Source: a virus
Reading direction: 5' to 3' (one strand)
Length of the DNA stretch: 21,975 nt
Virus record (IMG/VR): IMGVR_UViG_3300038701_001565
Span: 1 to 21,975 of that record
Shown piece by piece: positions 11,454-18,309 of this stretch (position 1 is the stretch's first letter; the number at the start of each line of letters is the position of its first letter). The notes below the pieces were generated by a model. It saw only the letters and a list, made by a program, of their open reading frames with translations, was not told where the DNA came from and ran no database searches. The translations under genes were made by a program, and so were the position numbers.

Positions 11454-11757
11454 CACAAGCACACCCCCGGAGCGGATCTGGGTCGACGCATGGCGCGGCG
11501 ACTGGTCGCCTGTGTCCGGCGGCACCAAAGATACCGCCTACGTCCGCGAAGACCTCACAGGCTGGCGGGATATCGAGAGCGCGCCGAAGGATGGTTCCGA
11601 GGTGCTTTGCTTCGTGGGGCCGGGATATGTCGGCGGTGTCATTATGCTGCGTTGGGAAATGCACGATGGCCATTGGGCGTGGAACGATTGGGATTATGAC
11701 ACATGGGAGCCCACCCACTGGATGCCCCTGCCCACACCCCCGGAGGCAAAGCCATGA
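11446..11757 (+). CDS. DUF551-type protein, 103 aa
   Basis: The start at 11446 follows ACAGGAGA and overlaps the membrane microprotein gene by eight bases. The product has the DUF551 pattern: LTGWRDIESAPKDGSEVLCF at about residues 38-57, a Trp-rich middle (WEMHDGHWAWNDWDYDTWEP) and the closing PTHWMPLPTPPEA. This family is frequent in phage early operons and has no established function. The aromatic-rich short fold suggests binding, not catalysis. Confidence 0.8.
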   Translation: MTDTSTPPERIWVDAWRGDWSPVSGGTKDTAYVREDLTGWRDIESAPKDGSEVLCFVGPGYVGGVIMLRWEMHDGHWAWNDWDYDTWEPTHWMPLPTPPEAKP

Positions 11758-11969
11758 CTTACCAGCACCCCCACGACACCGACGACGCTGGGAAAACCAT
11801 TGCGGACCTGTGCGCCCCGATATCGGCCAGGCAAATGCCTCACAGCGCATTGCGCACCCGAAACGGCGACGACAGCCAAGAGGTTGCCATAAGGGCGCAG
11901 CGCAACGTGCGACCGCAAGGCGTGGCCAAAGGCGGCGGCTGGCGCAACATCAAGATCAGGAAGGACTGA
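11754..11969 (+). CDS. Hypothetical basic protein, 71 aa
   Basis: The start at 11754 follows CGGAGG and overlaps the DUF551 gene as ATGA. The 71-residue product has an N-terminal His/Asp-rich segment (YQHPHDTDDAGKTIADLCAP) and a basic C-terminus (AQRNVRPQGVAKGGGWRNIK) that could touch nucleic acid. No family is recognised. Confidence 0.65.
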   Translation: MTYQHPHDTDDAGKTIADLCAPISARQMPHSALRTRNGDDSQEVAIRAQRNVRPQGVAKGGGWRNIKIRKD

Positions 11970-11970
11970 C

Positions 11971-12252
11971 ATGGGAATTCATCCGAGCTTGTGTGGGTCG
12001 GCTGGCGCAATGTGGCAGCAAAAACAGGATTTGGAAGCGCGTCAGATGCAAATGCGTTTTGCCCAGTATCAGGGCGGTATAAACAACACCGCAGCCTTTT
12101 TGGGGAATTCGCTATTGGCAAGCAGTCAGCATTGTTACAGGCCGCCAAACCCGCACCGCGAAAGGGTGAAGGTGGCGCAATGCCAAGGTTGTGGAGCGTG
12201 GGGCGATACAAGCTGCCGCTACTGCGGCAATCCAATCAAGAGGGCAGGATAA
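11971..12252 (+). CDS. Protein with C-terminal zinc ribbon, 93 aa
   Basis: The gene starts one base after the previous stop, with AGGAAGGA upstream. The N-terminal half is Gln/Met-rich and helical (MWQQKQDLEARQMQMRFAQY). The last 25 residues form a small zinc ribbon with two knuckles (CQGCG and CRYCG, nine residues apart), ending NPIKRAG. Such domains bind DNA, RNA or polymerase. It stands two genes before the NusG-like gene, so a role in transcription is conceivable but unproven. Confidence 0.65.
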   Translation: MGIHPSLCGSAGAMWQQKQDLEARQMQMRFAQYQGGINNTAAFLGNSLLASSQHCYRPPNPHRERVKVAQCQGCGAWGDTSCRYCGNPIKRAG

Positions 12253-12497
12253 TGCTGGAAAAATTCTACAGGTGGAAAAAGTTTGACAGCGGGAGGCACA
12301 CTGGAGGCGTGTCCCCGGTAAGGTTTCGGATCAGGCCAGATCAAGGAGGCTGGCTGGTGTCGGTTGGCCGAAGTTCCGCGCCAGTGGCTTGGGGGCCACC
12401 CGCCACAATCTCGAAAGGCAAAGAGATATTCCGACACCTTGAGGACGAATACTGGAGACGCGCTAAGGCGAAGCGCCCCAAGGCGAGGGTTAAGTAA
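12252..12497 (+). CDS. Hypothetical basic protein, 81 aa
   Basis: The ATG at 12252 shares a base with the stop before it (TAATG) and follows AGAGGGC. The frame is open from 11991, but that part is antiphase to the zinc-ribbon gene. The product is basic, with a beta-type middle (PVRFRIRPDQGGWLVSVGRS) and a C-terminal basic helix (FRHLEDEYWRRAKAKRPKAR), which suggests nucleic-acid binding. No family is recognised. Confidence 0.65.
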   Translation: MLEKFYRWKKFDSGRHTGGVSPVRFRIRPDQGGWLVSVGRSSAPVAWGPPATISKGKEIFRHLEDEYWRRAKAKRPKARVK

Positions 12498-12521
12498 TGT
12501 CTAGAAAAGGGGCAAGCTGAC

Positions 12522-13037
12522 ATGACGACTTATCTACTCTATGCCAAGGCGGGCAAGGAAATGCAGGTCGCGGACGACTTGCGGCTTCTTGGCATCGACA
12601 CATGGTGCGGACGTGTCATTCATTGGGAGCGCCGTGGCAAAAAGCGCCAAGCGGAGCCGCGCGAAGAGCCCATGCTGCCCAACTACATCTTTGCGGAAAT
12701 GGCCCCCTATGACTACCACCGCGCAATGGGGGTCAAGCACCTCCACCCAACAGCAACAGTTATTGGGCACAAGGAATCACTGATCGTGCGAAAGTTCCAG
12801 AACGATGTGGACGCCGCCTATCAAGAGCAGGCCGCAATCCGCGCCAAGGCCGACACCCCACTGCCTGAGTATGACCCACAAGCGCCGTTGCGGATTATTT
12901 CGGGGCCATTCGCTGACAAGCTGGTGAAATTCCGCAGGCTTGTTGACGCGCATGATCCACTTGCCGTGCGCATTGAAGCAGATGGGCCAATGGGCGTGAT
13001 GAAGCTAGACCCGCTGGACGTGAGGGCGGCTGAATGA
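12522..13037 (+). CDS. NusG-like transcription elongation factor (candidate late antiterminator), 171 aa
   Basis: A NusG/RfaH-type protein. The NGN domain at about residues 1-90 starts with MTTYLLYAKAGKEMQVADDL and has the typical EEPMLPNYIFAEM block. A linker follows, then a KOW domain at about 121-166 (LRIISGPFADKLVKFRRLVD, ending GVMKLDPLDVR). It is close to the 181 residues of bacterial NusG. NusG paralogues bind the clamp of RNA polymerase and suppress pausing, and RfaH and LoaP do so as operon-specific antiterminators. Here the gene is the last of the early operon and is followed within ten bases by a strong promoter and long leader, the place of Q in lambda or gene 23 in P22. I infer that it licenses late transcription. 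No Q-type gene is seen. The ribosome site is AAAAGGGG. Confidence 0.85.
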   Translation: MTTYLLYAKAGKEMQVADDLRLLGIDTWCGRVIHWERRGKKRQAEPREEPMLPNYIFAEMAPYDYHRAMGVKHLHPTATVIGHKESLIVRKFQNDVDAAYQEQAAIRAKADTPLPEYDPQAPLRIISGPFADKLVKFRRLVDAHDPLAVRIEADGPMGVMKLDPLDVRAAE

Positions 13038-13043
13038 GGTGGC

Positions 13044-13072
13044 TTGCCAATACCTGAAAACCACGCTATCTT
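13044..13072 (+). promoter_or_regulatory. Late promoter candidate (pR'-like)
   Basis: TTGCCA (13044-13049, five of six matches to TTGACA), a 17-base spacer, and TATCTT (13067-13072, four of six). It begins seven bases after the nusG-like stop, with transcription expected from about 13079. The whole morphogenesis operon lies downstream in the same direction. The hexamers are the best promoter match I found between 6430 and 21975. Confidence 0.65.
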
Positions 13073-13185
13073 GCGAACGCAAGCCCCATATAGGGGAATT
13101 GGCGGCACTGGGCACAATCAGGCCCACGTCCTGGCATCATGGCCGGAAGTCGCGGCGGGCCTCGGTGGAATAGTCCGGGGCCAAA

Positions 13186-13320
13186 GTGCTACGCTATAGC
13201 CGCTTTGATGTGGTGTTCTGGTGCCCGTCTTGTGGCGGGATCGTAAGGGTCGCACGAATACGGCAAAAGTATCCCGGTCATCGGGCTTTAAGACCCTGGC
13301 CACAGGGCCACGCAGGTTAA
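13186..13320 (+). CDS. Possible microprotein with one CxxC knuckle, 44 aa
   Basis: A GTG-initiated frame of 44 codons lies inside the late leader, after CCGGGG. The translation is VLRYSRFDVVFWCPSCGGIV followed by a basic tail (RVARIRQKYPGHRALRPWPQ). The WCPSCGG knuckle looks protein-like, but there is no second Cys pair, the ribosome site is weak, and the frame does not overlap its neighbours. It may be the remnant of a larger zinc-ribbon gene. Confidence 0.3.
   Translation: MLRYSRFDVVFWCPSCGGIVRVARIRQKYPGHRALRPWPQGHAG
13273..13310 (+). terminator. Possible leader terminator: two close hairpins
   Basis: CCCG-GTCAT-CGGG at 13273-13285 is followed by CTTTA, and CCCTG-GCCA-CAGGG at 13294-13307 follows closely. 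Each stem is short (four or five base pairs) and the U-run is only three bases. They would be weak intrinsic terminators or pause sites, consistent with a leader that needs an antiterminator to read through. The evidence is structural only. Confidence 0.3.
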
Positions 13321-13373
13321 ACGCCGCGTGAAGGCTACTCACCACATACACACAGACAGCAGGAGCCATTATC

Positions 13374-13670
13374 ATGGCAACAGTCTATATCCGCTTTGGT
13401 GGAGCAATGGGGGGCGGCGCGCCTGTCTTGGCCACGATCCCGAACGCCACAGCAACGGTCACGAGTTCCGGCACAAGCCAGGTCGCGCCCATCGTTGCCA
13501 CGAGCGGCGATTATCTTCGGGTGTCTGCGACGGGCGGCGTTGTTAGGCTTGCCGTTGGGGGAAGCCCGGTTGCCGAGAATGACGCAGGCGATTGGGTCTT
13601 GGACGGTCAGACTGTTGACCTTGGTCCGTTGTCCCAAGGCGACCGCATCGCCGTTATCGACGCAAGCTAA
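13374..13670 (+). CDS. Hypothetical beta-rich protein, first late gene, 98 aa
   Basis: The ATG follows GCAGGAGCC. The 98-residue product is rich in Gly, Ala, Thr and Val in alternating pattern (VYIRFGGAMGGGAPVLATIP, then SGDYLRVSATGGVVRLAVGG and LGPLSQGDRIAVIDAS), the composition of small beta-sandwich virion proteins such as decoration or fibre-tip proteins. There is no signal peptide or membrane segment. Small virion genes do occur just before terminase in podovirus late operons, so a head-decoration role is possible but unproven. No family is recognised. Confidence 0.7.
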   Translation: MATVYIRFGGAMGGGAPVLATIPNATATVTSSGTSQVAPIVATSGDYLRVSATGGVVRLAVGGSPVAENDAGDWVLDGQTVDLGPLSQGDRIAVIDAS

Positions 13671-13718
13671 TCTACACCACCAGCAGAGGCGACCCAAGGT
13701 TGCCCGGAAGGTTTCACA

Positions 13719-14186
13719 ATGGCAGGCGGATTGACCGAAAAGCAGCGCGCGTTCGCTGTTGCCTATGTTCAGACCGGAAACGCCGCCGAGGCATACCGCA
13801 CCGCCTATGATGTGGCCGAAAACGCCCGCGATTCATGGCTCTATGTCGAGGCCCACCAGCTTCTGGACCACCCTAAGGTGCGCCCATATATCGATTTGCT
13901 TCAACAAGAGGCCAAGGAGCGCAACCAATTCACGGTAATGCAAGCAGCCGCCGAGTTGGAAGAAGCCCGCGCCATGGCCATGATGGAAAAGCAGGCAAGC
14001 GCTGCAATCTCAGCAGTGGCGGCCAAGATTAAACTGTTTGGTGTCGATAAGCCGACCAGGTTCGAACACACGGGCAAGGACGGCGCACCAATCAAGACCG
14101 AAGAAACCGGGCAAGCCGCAACAAAGCTGGCCGCATATATTCAGACCATTGCAGAGCGTAGCAGAGAAACTGGCGCGCCTGAGTGA
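13719..14186 (+). CDS. terS: Terminase small subunit, 155 aa
   Basis: The ATG follows CGGAAGG. The N-terminus is the typical small-terminase DNA-binding helix set (LTEKQRAFAVAYVQTGNAAE, then AYRTAYDVAENARD). A central helical part follows (AHQLLDHPKVRPYIDLLQQE), then a long helix likely used for oligomer formation, and a C-terminal tail (KPTRFEHTGKDGAPIKTEET). The protein recognises the packaging site on concatemeric DNA and controls the large subunit. P22 gp3 does the same job but with a different sequence; this one looks like the Terminase_2 family. The gene overlaps the large-subunit gene by 38 bases. Confidence 0.88.
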   Translation: MAGGLTEKQRAFAVAYVQTGNAAEAYRTAYDVAENARDSWLYVEAHQLLDHPKVRPYIDLLQQEAKERNQFTVMQAAAELEEARAMAMMEKQASAAISAVAAKIKLFGVDKPTRFEHTGKDGAPIKTEETGQAATKLAAYIQTIAERSRETGAPE

Positions 14187-15483
14187 CGCCGAAAGGGCAG
14201 AGGCCCTAGGCGCACTTACAGACGCAGAGGCCGACGCTATCCTATACGATTGGCGCGGCTTCCTTGCACGTCCTGACCAAATGGCCCCGGAAGGCGATTG
14301 GGACATATGGCTTGCGCTGGCTGGTCGCGGTTGGGGAAAGACAGAAGCGGGCGCGCAATGGGTCCGTGAGTTGGTCGAGACAAACCAAGCGGGCAAGATC
14401 GCGCTGGTCGCAGAGACCGCAGCAGACGCCCGCGACGTTGTTGTCAGCCGCATTCTAAGCATATTTCCACCAGACAAGCGGCCCGTTTATGTAAAGTCAA
14501 ACCGTCTGATAGAGTTCCAGAACGGGGCGAAGGCGTGGACGTACAACGCGACTGAGCCAGACCAGCTTCGCGGCCCAGAGCATGACGCGGCTTGGTCTGA
14601 CGAAATCGCAAAATGGAAGTACGCCCGCGAGACCTGGGACATGCTGCAATTTGGTTTGCGCCTTGGGGATCATCCTCGCCAGTGTGTGACAACAACGCCC
14701 CGGCCAATTGAGTTGGTCAAGGCAATGGTTGCGGGACAAGAGGGCAAGGTTATCGTGACCAGGGGTCGCACGATGGACAACAGGTCCAATCTGGCGGCGC
14801 GCTTTTTGGATCGCATTCAAAAGAGATACGCTGGAACGCGCCTAGGCAGGCAGGAACTTGAGGCCGAACTATTGGGCGATCTGCCCGGTGCGCTTTGGCG
14901 TCAGTCAACTATCGATACGTATCGGGAAGCGCGCTGGCCAGAAATGGACAAGGTGGTTGTTGCGGTTGATCCGGCGGTGACAAACACGGAAGACAGTGAC
15001 GAGCACGGCATTATCGTGGCGGGTGCGCAGGGCGAGAGCGGCTACGTTGTCGAAGACGCCAGCATATCGGGCAGCCCTACGGAATGGGCAGAGGCCGCAA
15101 TCATGCGGGCGAACAAGTACGCCGCAAAAGGCATCGTGGTAGAGATCAATCAAGGTGGAGACATGGTTGCCCATGTGATCCGCACGTTGGCTCCAAATAT
15201 GAACGTTATCGAGGTCCGCGCCACCAAGGGTAAGCACGTTCGGGCAGAGCCAGTTGCCGCGCTATACGAGCAGGGCCGCATCAGACACATTGGGCAATTC
15301 CCTGAGTTGGAGGCCCAAATGACGCAAATGACAAATGAGGGCTATCAGGGCGAGGGTTCGCCGGATCGCTTGGATGCGCTGGTTTGGGCTTTCACAGAAC
15401 TGTTTCCTGACATGGTGCGTCCTGTTGCGGATGCGTCAAAGTATTTTCCGAACGCAGCTTCGGGTGGATGGATGGGCCGATGA
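14149..15483 (+). CDS. terL: Terminase large subunit, 444 aa
   Basis: ATPase and nuclease of DNA packaging. Motifs (numbered from the chosen start): Walker A GRGWGKT at about 59-65, Walker B with catalytic acid AAWSDE at about 147-152, coupling motif TTTPRP near 181. The RNase H-like nuclease domain has acids at VAVDPAV (about 274), VVEINQGGD (about 332) and SPDRLDALVW (about 409). The frame is open from 14038, but residues typical of this family begin at SVAEKLARLSDAERAEAL, so I take the TTG at 14149. It has no ribosome site and must depend on coupling to terS. The protein ends with an ATGA overlap into the portal gene, the P22 order. Confidence 0.9.
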   Translation: MQSVAEKLARLSDAERAEALGALTDAEADAILYDWRGFLARPDQMAPEGDWDIWLALAGRGWGKTEAGAQWVRELVETNQAGKIALVAETAADARDVVVSRILSIFPPDKRPVYVKSNRLIEFQNGAKAWTYNATEPDQLRGPEHDAAWSDEIAKWKYARETWDMLQFGLRLGDHPRQCVTTTPRPIELVKAMVAGQEGKVIVTRGRTMDNRSNLAARFLDRIQKRYAGTRLGRQELEAELLGDLPGALWRQSTIDTYREARWPEMDKVVVAVDPAVTNTEDSDEHGIIVAGAQGESGYVVEDASISGSPTEWAEAAIMRANKYAAKGIVVEINQGGDMVAHVIRTLAPNMNVIEVRATKGKHVRAEPVAALYEQGRIRHIGQFPELEAQMTQMTNEGYQGEGSPDRLDALVWAFTELFPDMVRPVADASKYFPNAASGGWMGR

Positions 15484-17441
15484 AGAACGAAGACATCCTT
15501 GACGCGGCCCGTGATCGCTTGGCGGAAGCCATTGACGCTGACATGGAAAACCGCCTTGAAGCGCTTGACGACATGGAACACCTCGCAGGTGAGCAATGGC
15601 CCGAAGAGGTTATTGCGGAGCGGGAGGCAGACCATCGCCCCATTATCACCATCAACCGTCTGCCACAGTTTGTTCGGCAGGTCACAGGTGACATTCGGAA
15701 GCTGAACCCCGCAATAAAGGTCACGCCGTCAGATAGCGAAGCCAGCGAAGAGGTTGCGGAAATCATCGAGGGCCTGACGCGTCAGATCGAATATTCCTCT
15801 GATGCATCTTCGGTCTACGAGAGCGCAGCGGAACAGGCCGCGCAGTGTGGCATGGGGGCGTTTCGCATTCGCAACGACTACGCGGACGAAGACAGCTTCG
15901 AGCAAGAGTGCCGTATTGAGCGAATCCACAACCCGTTTTCGGTTTACTGGGATTGCGCCGCCAGGATGCCAACGCGAGAAGACGCAAAGTATTGCCTGAT
16001 CACTGAACAAATCGAGGCGAAGGCATTCAAGGAATTGTACCCCGACGCCAGCGCCGTTTCGGTTGACCACGATCAGCAGACCGACGCTTTGTTGCATTGG
16101 TACAAGGGTGGCGACGTGATTGTCGCAGAGTATTTCTGGGTTGAGCGCAGAAAGGTCAAGATTGCGCGGGGTTTTGACGGCGTTGTCGTTGAAGACCCGG
16201 AGGATGAAAGCCTATTCGAGACCGTTCGGGAGACCGAGCGCGTAGAAGTCATGTGGGCCAAGATCACGGGAACCGACATTCTGGAAGGCCCGCAGCGGGT
16301 TCCGGGCAAACATATTCCGGTCGTCGCGGTCATGGGCGAGGAACTGTATTCGGGTGATCGGATCGTGCGCACGGGCGTTATTCGCCACGCGAAAGACCCG
16401 CAGCGCCTGTACAACTACTGGACGACAGCCCACACCGAGCAGGTCGCTTTGCAGCCCAAAGCGCCATACATGGTCACGACAAGTGAAATCGCTGGACTGG
16501 AAGACATCTGGAGAACGGCAAACGATAAGAACCTGCCGTTCCTTCCGTACAACCCTGATCCAAAAGCCCCTGGGCGTCCGCAGCGAATGCCGCCGCCACA
16601 GCCGTCAAGCGGCATGATGCAAGAGGCCATGAAGGCCGCAGACGACATGAAGGCCACGACGGGCATTTATGATGCAGGCCTAGGCGCGGCGTCGAATGAA
16701 AAGTCTGGTGTCGCGATCCGGCAAAGGCAGATGGAAGCGGACGTTTCCACATCGATCTACACTGACAACCTCGCCAAAAGCATTGCCCACTGCGGGCGTA
16801 TTCTTCTTAGCATGATGCCAGAGGTCTATGACACCAACCGCCTGATTCAGGTCATGACCCAAGAGGGCAAGCCGCAGATGGTCGAAGTCAACGGCATGGC
16901 AATGGATGAAAACTTTGGTCCACTGCCATTTAACCCGCTGACCAAGGGCAAATACTCGGTCCGCGTGAGTGTCGGCCCCAACTATTCCACGCGTCGCCAA
17001 GAGACAGCGGAAAGCATGATGCAGTTTGTGCAGGCTTTCCCGGCGGCGGCGGCTCTTGCGGGTGATCTGATCGCAAAAGCGATGGATTGGCCGGATGCTG
17101 ACAAGCTGGCAGATAGGTTGGCGAAGGCCCTTCCGCCTGGGATGCGAGATCCAGAGGACATGCCCCCCGAGGAAATGCAACAGATGCAGCAAATGCAGCA
17201 GCAGCAGGTGCAGCAGCAGCAGATGCAAGAGCAGATTGGCCAGCAATCGGCGATGCTTGATCTGCAAGAGAAGCAGGCAGGCGTTACAGAAGCCCAAGCC
17301 GATGCCGAAAAGGCGCGGTTTGAGGCCATAGAGCAACAGCTACAGGTTGCGGCCCAAACGGGCCAGCTAGACGCCCTGATCCAACAGGCCGTCTCCCAAG
17401 CGCTTATGGGCGCATTTCAACAGGGCATTCGCCCAAACTGA
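15480..17441 (+). CDS. Portal protein, P22-like, 653 aa
   Basis: The ATG at 15480 overlaps terL as ATGA; an in-frame ATG at 15468 is less likely. P22-type portal features are VIAEREADHRPIITINRLPQ, then VRQVTGDIRKLNP, and further FSVYWDCAARMPTREDAKYC and YNPDPKAPGRP. The crown/stem region carries ATTGIYDAGLGAASNEKSG and IRQRQMEADVSTSIYTDNL. P22 gp1 has 725 residues and forms a dodecamer with a long C-terminal barrel. Here residues about 560-650 are strongly Gln/Met-rich (MQQMQQMQQQQVQQQQMQ) and helical, which fits such a barrel. The portal is the DNA gateway, the seed of head assembly and the attachment point for the gp4-like factor. Confidence 0.9.
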   Translation: MKNEDILDAARDRLAEAIDADMENRLEALDDMEHLAGEQWPEEVIAEREADHRPIITINRLPQFVRQVTGDIRKLNPAIKVTPSDSEASEEVAEIIEGLTRQIEYSSDASSVYESAAEQAAQCGMGAFRIRNDYADEDSFEQECRIERIHNPFSVYWDCAARMPTREDAKYCLITEQIEAKAFKELYPDASAVSVDHDQQTDALLHWYKGGDVIVAEYFWVERRKVKIARGFDGVVVEDPEDESLFETVRETERVEVMWAKITGTDILEGPQRVPGKHIPVVAVMGEELYSGDRIVRTGVIRHAKDPQRLYNYWTTAHTEQVALQPKAPYMVTTSEIAGLEDIWRTANDKNLPFLPYNPDPKAPGRPQRMPPPQPSSGMMQEAMKAADDMKATTGIYDAGLGAASNEKSGVAIRQRQMEADVSTSIYTDNLAKSIAHCGRILLSMMPEVYDTNRLIQVMTQEGKPQMVEVNGMAMDENFGPLPFNPLTKGKYSVRVSVGPNYSTRRQETAESMMQFVQAFPAAAALAGDLIAKAMDWPDADKLADRLAKALPPGMRDPEDMPPEEMQQMQQMQQQQVQQQQMQEQIGQQSAMLDLQEKQAGVTEAQADAEKARFEAIEQQLQVAAQTGQLDALIQQAVSQALMGAFQQGIRPN

Positions 17442-17452
17442 GGTAATCGAGA

Positions 17453-18298
17453 ATGACAGACGAGCAAAACCCTGCCCTTGAGGCGGGTGATGAAGTCGTG
17501 GACGCGGTAGAAGTTGAAGAAGCCGCAGAGGTTGCAGAAGAAGATGTTGAGGCGGAAAGCCCCGACACTGAAACCGAAGAGCAACCTTCGGAGGCTGACG
17601 AAAAGGTCAGCAAGTCCAAAGAACGCCGGGAGCGCCGCAAGCGTGAACTTGATGGCATGCGAGAGCAAGTCAAAGCCGCCGAGCAGTCGGCGCGCGAAGC
17701 TGCGGAAAAGCTGGAACATCAAAAAAAGGTATTGGCGGAGTTGCCGCTACCGAAGCCCGAAGATTACGGCAAGGATTACGAGCGGTATCAAGCGGCCTTG
17801 AGCGCGTATCAAACGTTGAACGTGATCGATGGCCGGGAGGTTCAGCGCCTTCAATCCGATGCCGAACGTGCCAAGCAAGCCGCCGCCGAGGCCGCAAGGC
17901 TTCAACAGGCGGAGACTGCAAAAAGCTGGCAGGATCACATGGCCGATGGCCGCGAGAAATATGCTGATTTCATGGAGGTTGTTGTTGAAAACGCAAACCT
18001 GCCTATCAGCGCAGAAGTTGCCGAGATGGTCGCGACAAGCGACATCGGCGCAGACGTTGCCTATTTTCTTGGCAAAAACCCCGACAAGGCCCGCGAACTT
18101 TCGTCCCTGGGAGCGCTAGAGCGCGCCCGAGCGTTTGGCCGCATCGAGGCCGTGGTGTCCGCACCAAAACCCAAAACCGTAACCTCAGCCCCCAAGCCGA
18201 TCCGGCCCGTCAATGGCAGCGCAACGCCCGCCAAAGACGTAGAGCGCATGTCGCCAAGCGAATATCGCGAATGGCGCGCTAACGGGGGCACCTTTTAG
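17453..18298 (+). CDS. Scaffolding protein, 281 aa
   Basis: Placed between portal and coat genes like P22 gene 8. The first 50 residues are extremely acidic (EAGDEVVDAVEVEEAAEVAE, and on). A long helical, coiled-coil middle follows (ERRERRKRELDGMREQVKAA, then AERAKQAAAEAARLQQAE). The C-terminal part has a proline-rich spacer (PKPKTVTSAPKPIRPVNG) and a short final helix (SPSEYREWRANGGTF). That last segment resembles the coat-binding C-terminus of such scaffolds, where a short helix carries the contact residues. It directs procapsid assembly and is released before packaging. The ribosome site is GAGGTAATCGAG. The similarity is of architecture; I did not recognise sequence identity to P22 gp8 (303 residues). 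Confidence 0.85.
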   Translation: MTDEQNPALEAGDEVVDAVEVEEAAEVAEEDVEAESPDTETEEQPSEADEKVSKSKERRERRKRELDGMREQVKAAEQSAREAAEKLEHQKKVLAELPLPKPEDYGKDYERYQAALSAYQTLNVIDGREVQRLQSDAERAKQAAAEAARLQQAETAKSWQDHMADGREKYADFMEVVVENANLPISAEVAEMVATSDIGADVAYFLGKNPDKARELSSLGALERARAFGRIEAVVSAPKPKTVTSAPKPIRPVNGSATPAKDVERMSPSEYREWRANGGTF

Positions 18299-18309
18299 GA
18301 GCCTAACCA

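Larger units (their letters stand above)
13079..13373 (+). other. Long leader of the late transcript
   Basis: About 295 bases separate the predicted late transcription start from the first late gene, in a genome where most genes overlap. The leader has a small hairpin at its very start (CCCC at 13084-13087, loop ATATA, GGGG at 13093-13096). A GGCGGCACTGGG motif at 13101 matches the RfaH ops element (GGCGGTAGCGTG) at about eight of twelve positions. Two further hairpins lie at 13273-13310. One possible 44-codon ORF lies inside (13186-13320). No tRNA-like fold is visible. I read it as a regulatory leader for antitermination. Confidence 0.5.

Noticed and set aside
10978-11850. Minus-strand frame of 290 codons opposite ssb and the DUF551 gene
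   Set aside because: Shadow of GC-rich coding sequence. The plus-strand SSB and DUF551 matches are clear.
13038-13373. A tRNA gene in the late leader
   Set aside because: I looked for a T-loop TTCGA-type sequence and a cloverleaf-compatible acceptor stem and found none.
13118-13375. Minus-strand frame of 85 codons across the late leader
   Set aside because: No ribosome site, composition of a shadow frame, and it would oppose the late transcript. The leader is better explained as untranslated.
16680-17336. Minus-strand frame of 218 codons opposite the portal gene
   Set aside because: Its Leu/His/Cys-rich runs are the antisense of the Gln-rich portal repeat.
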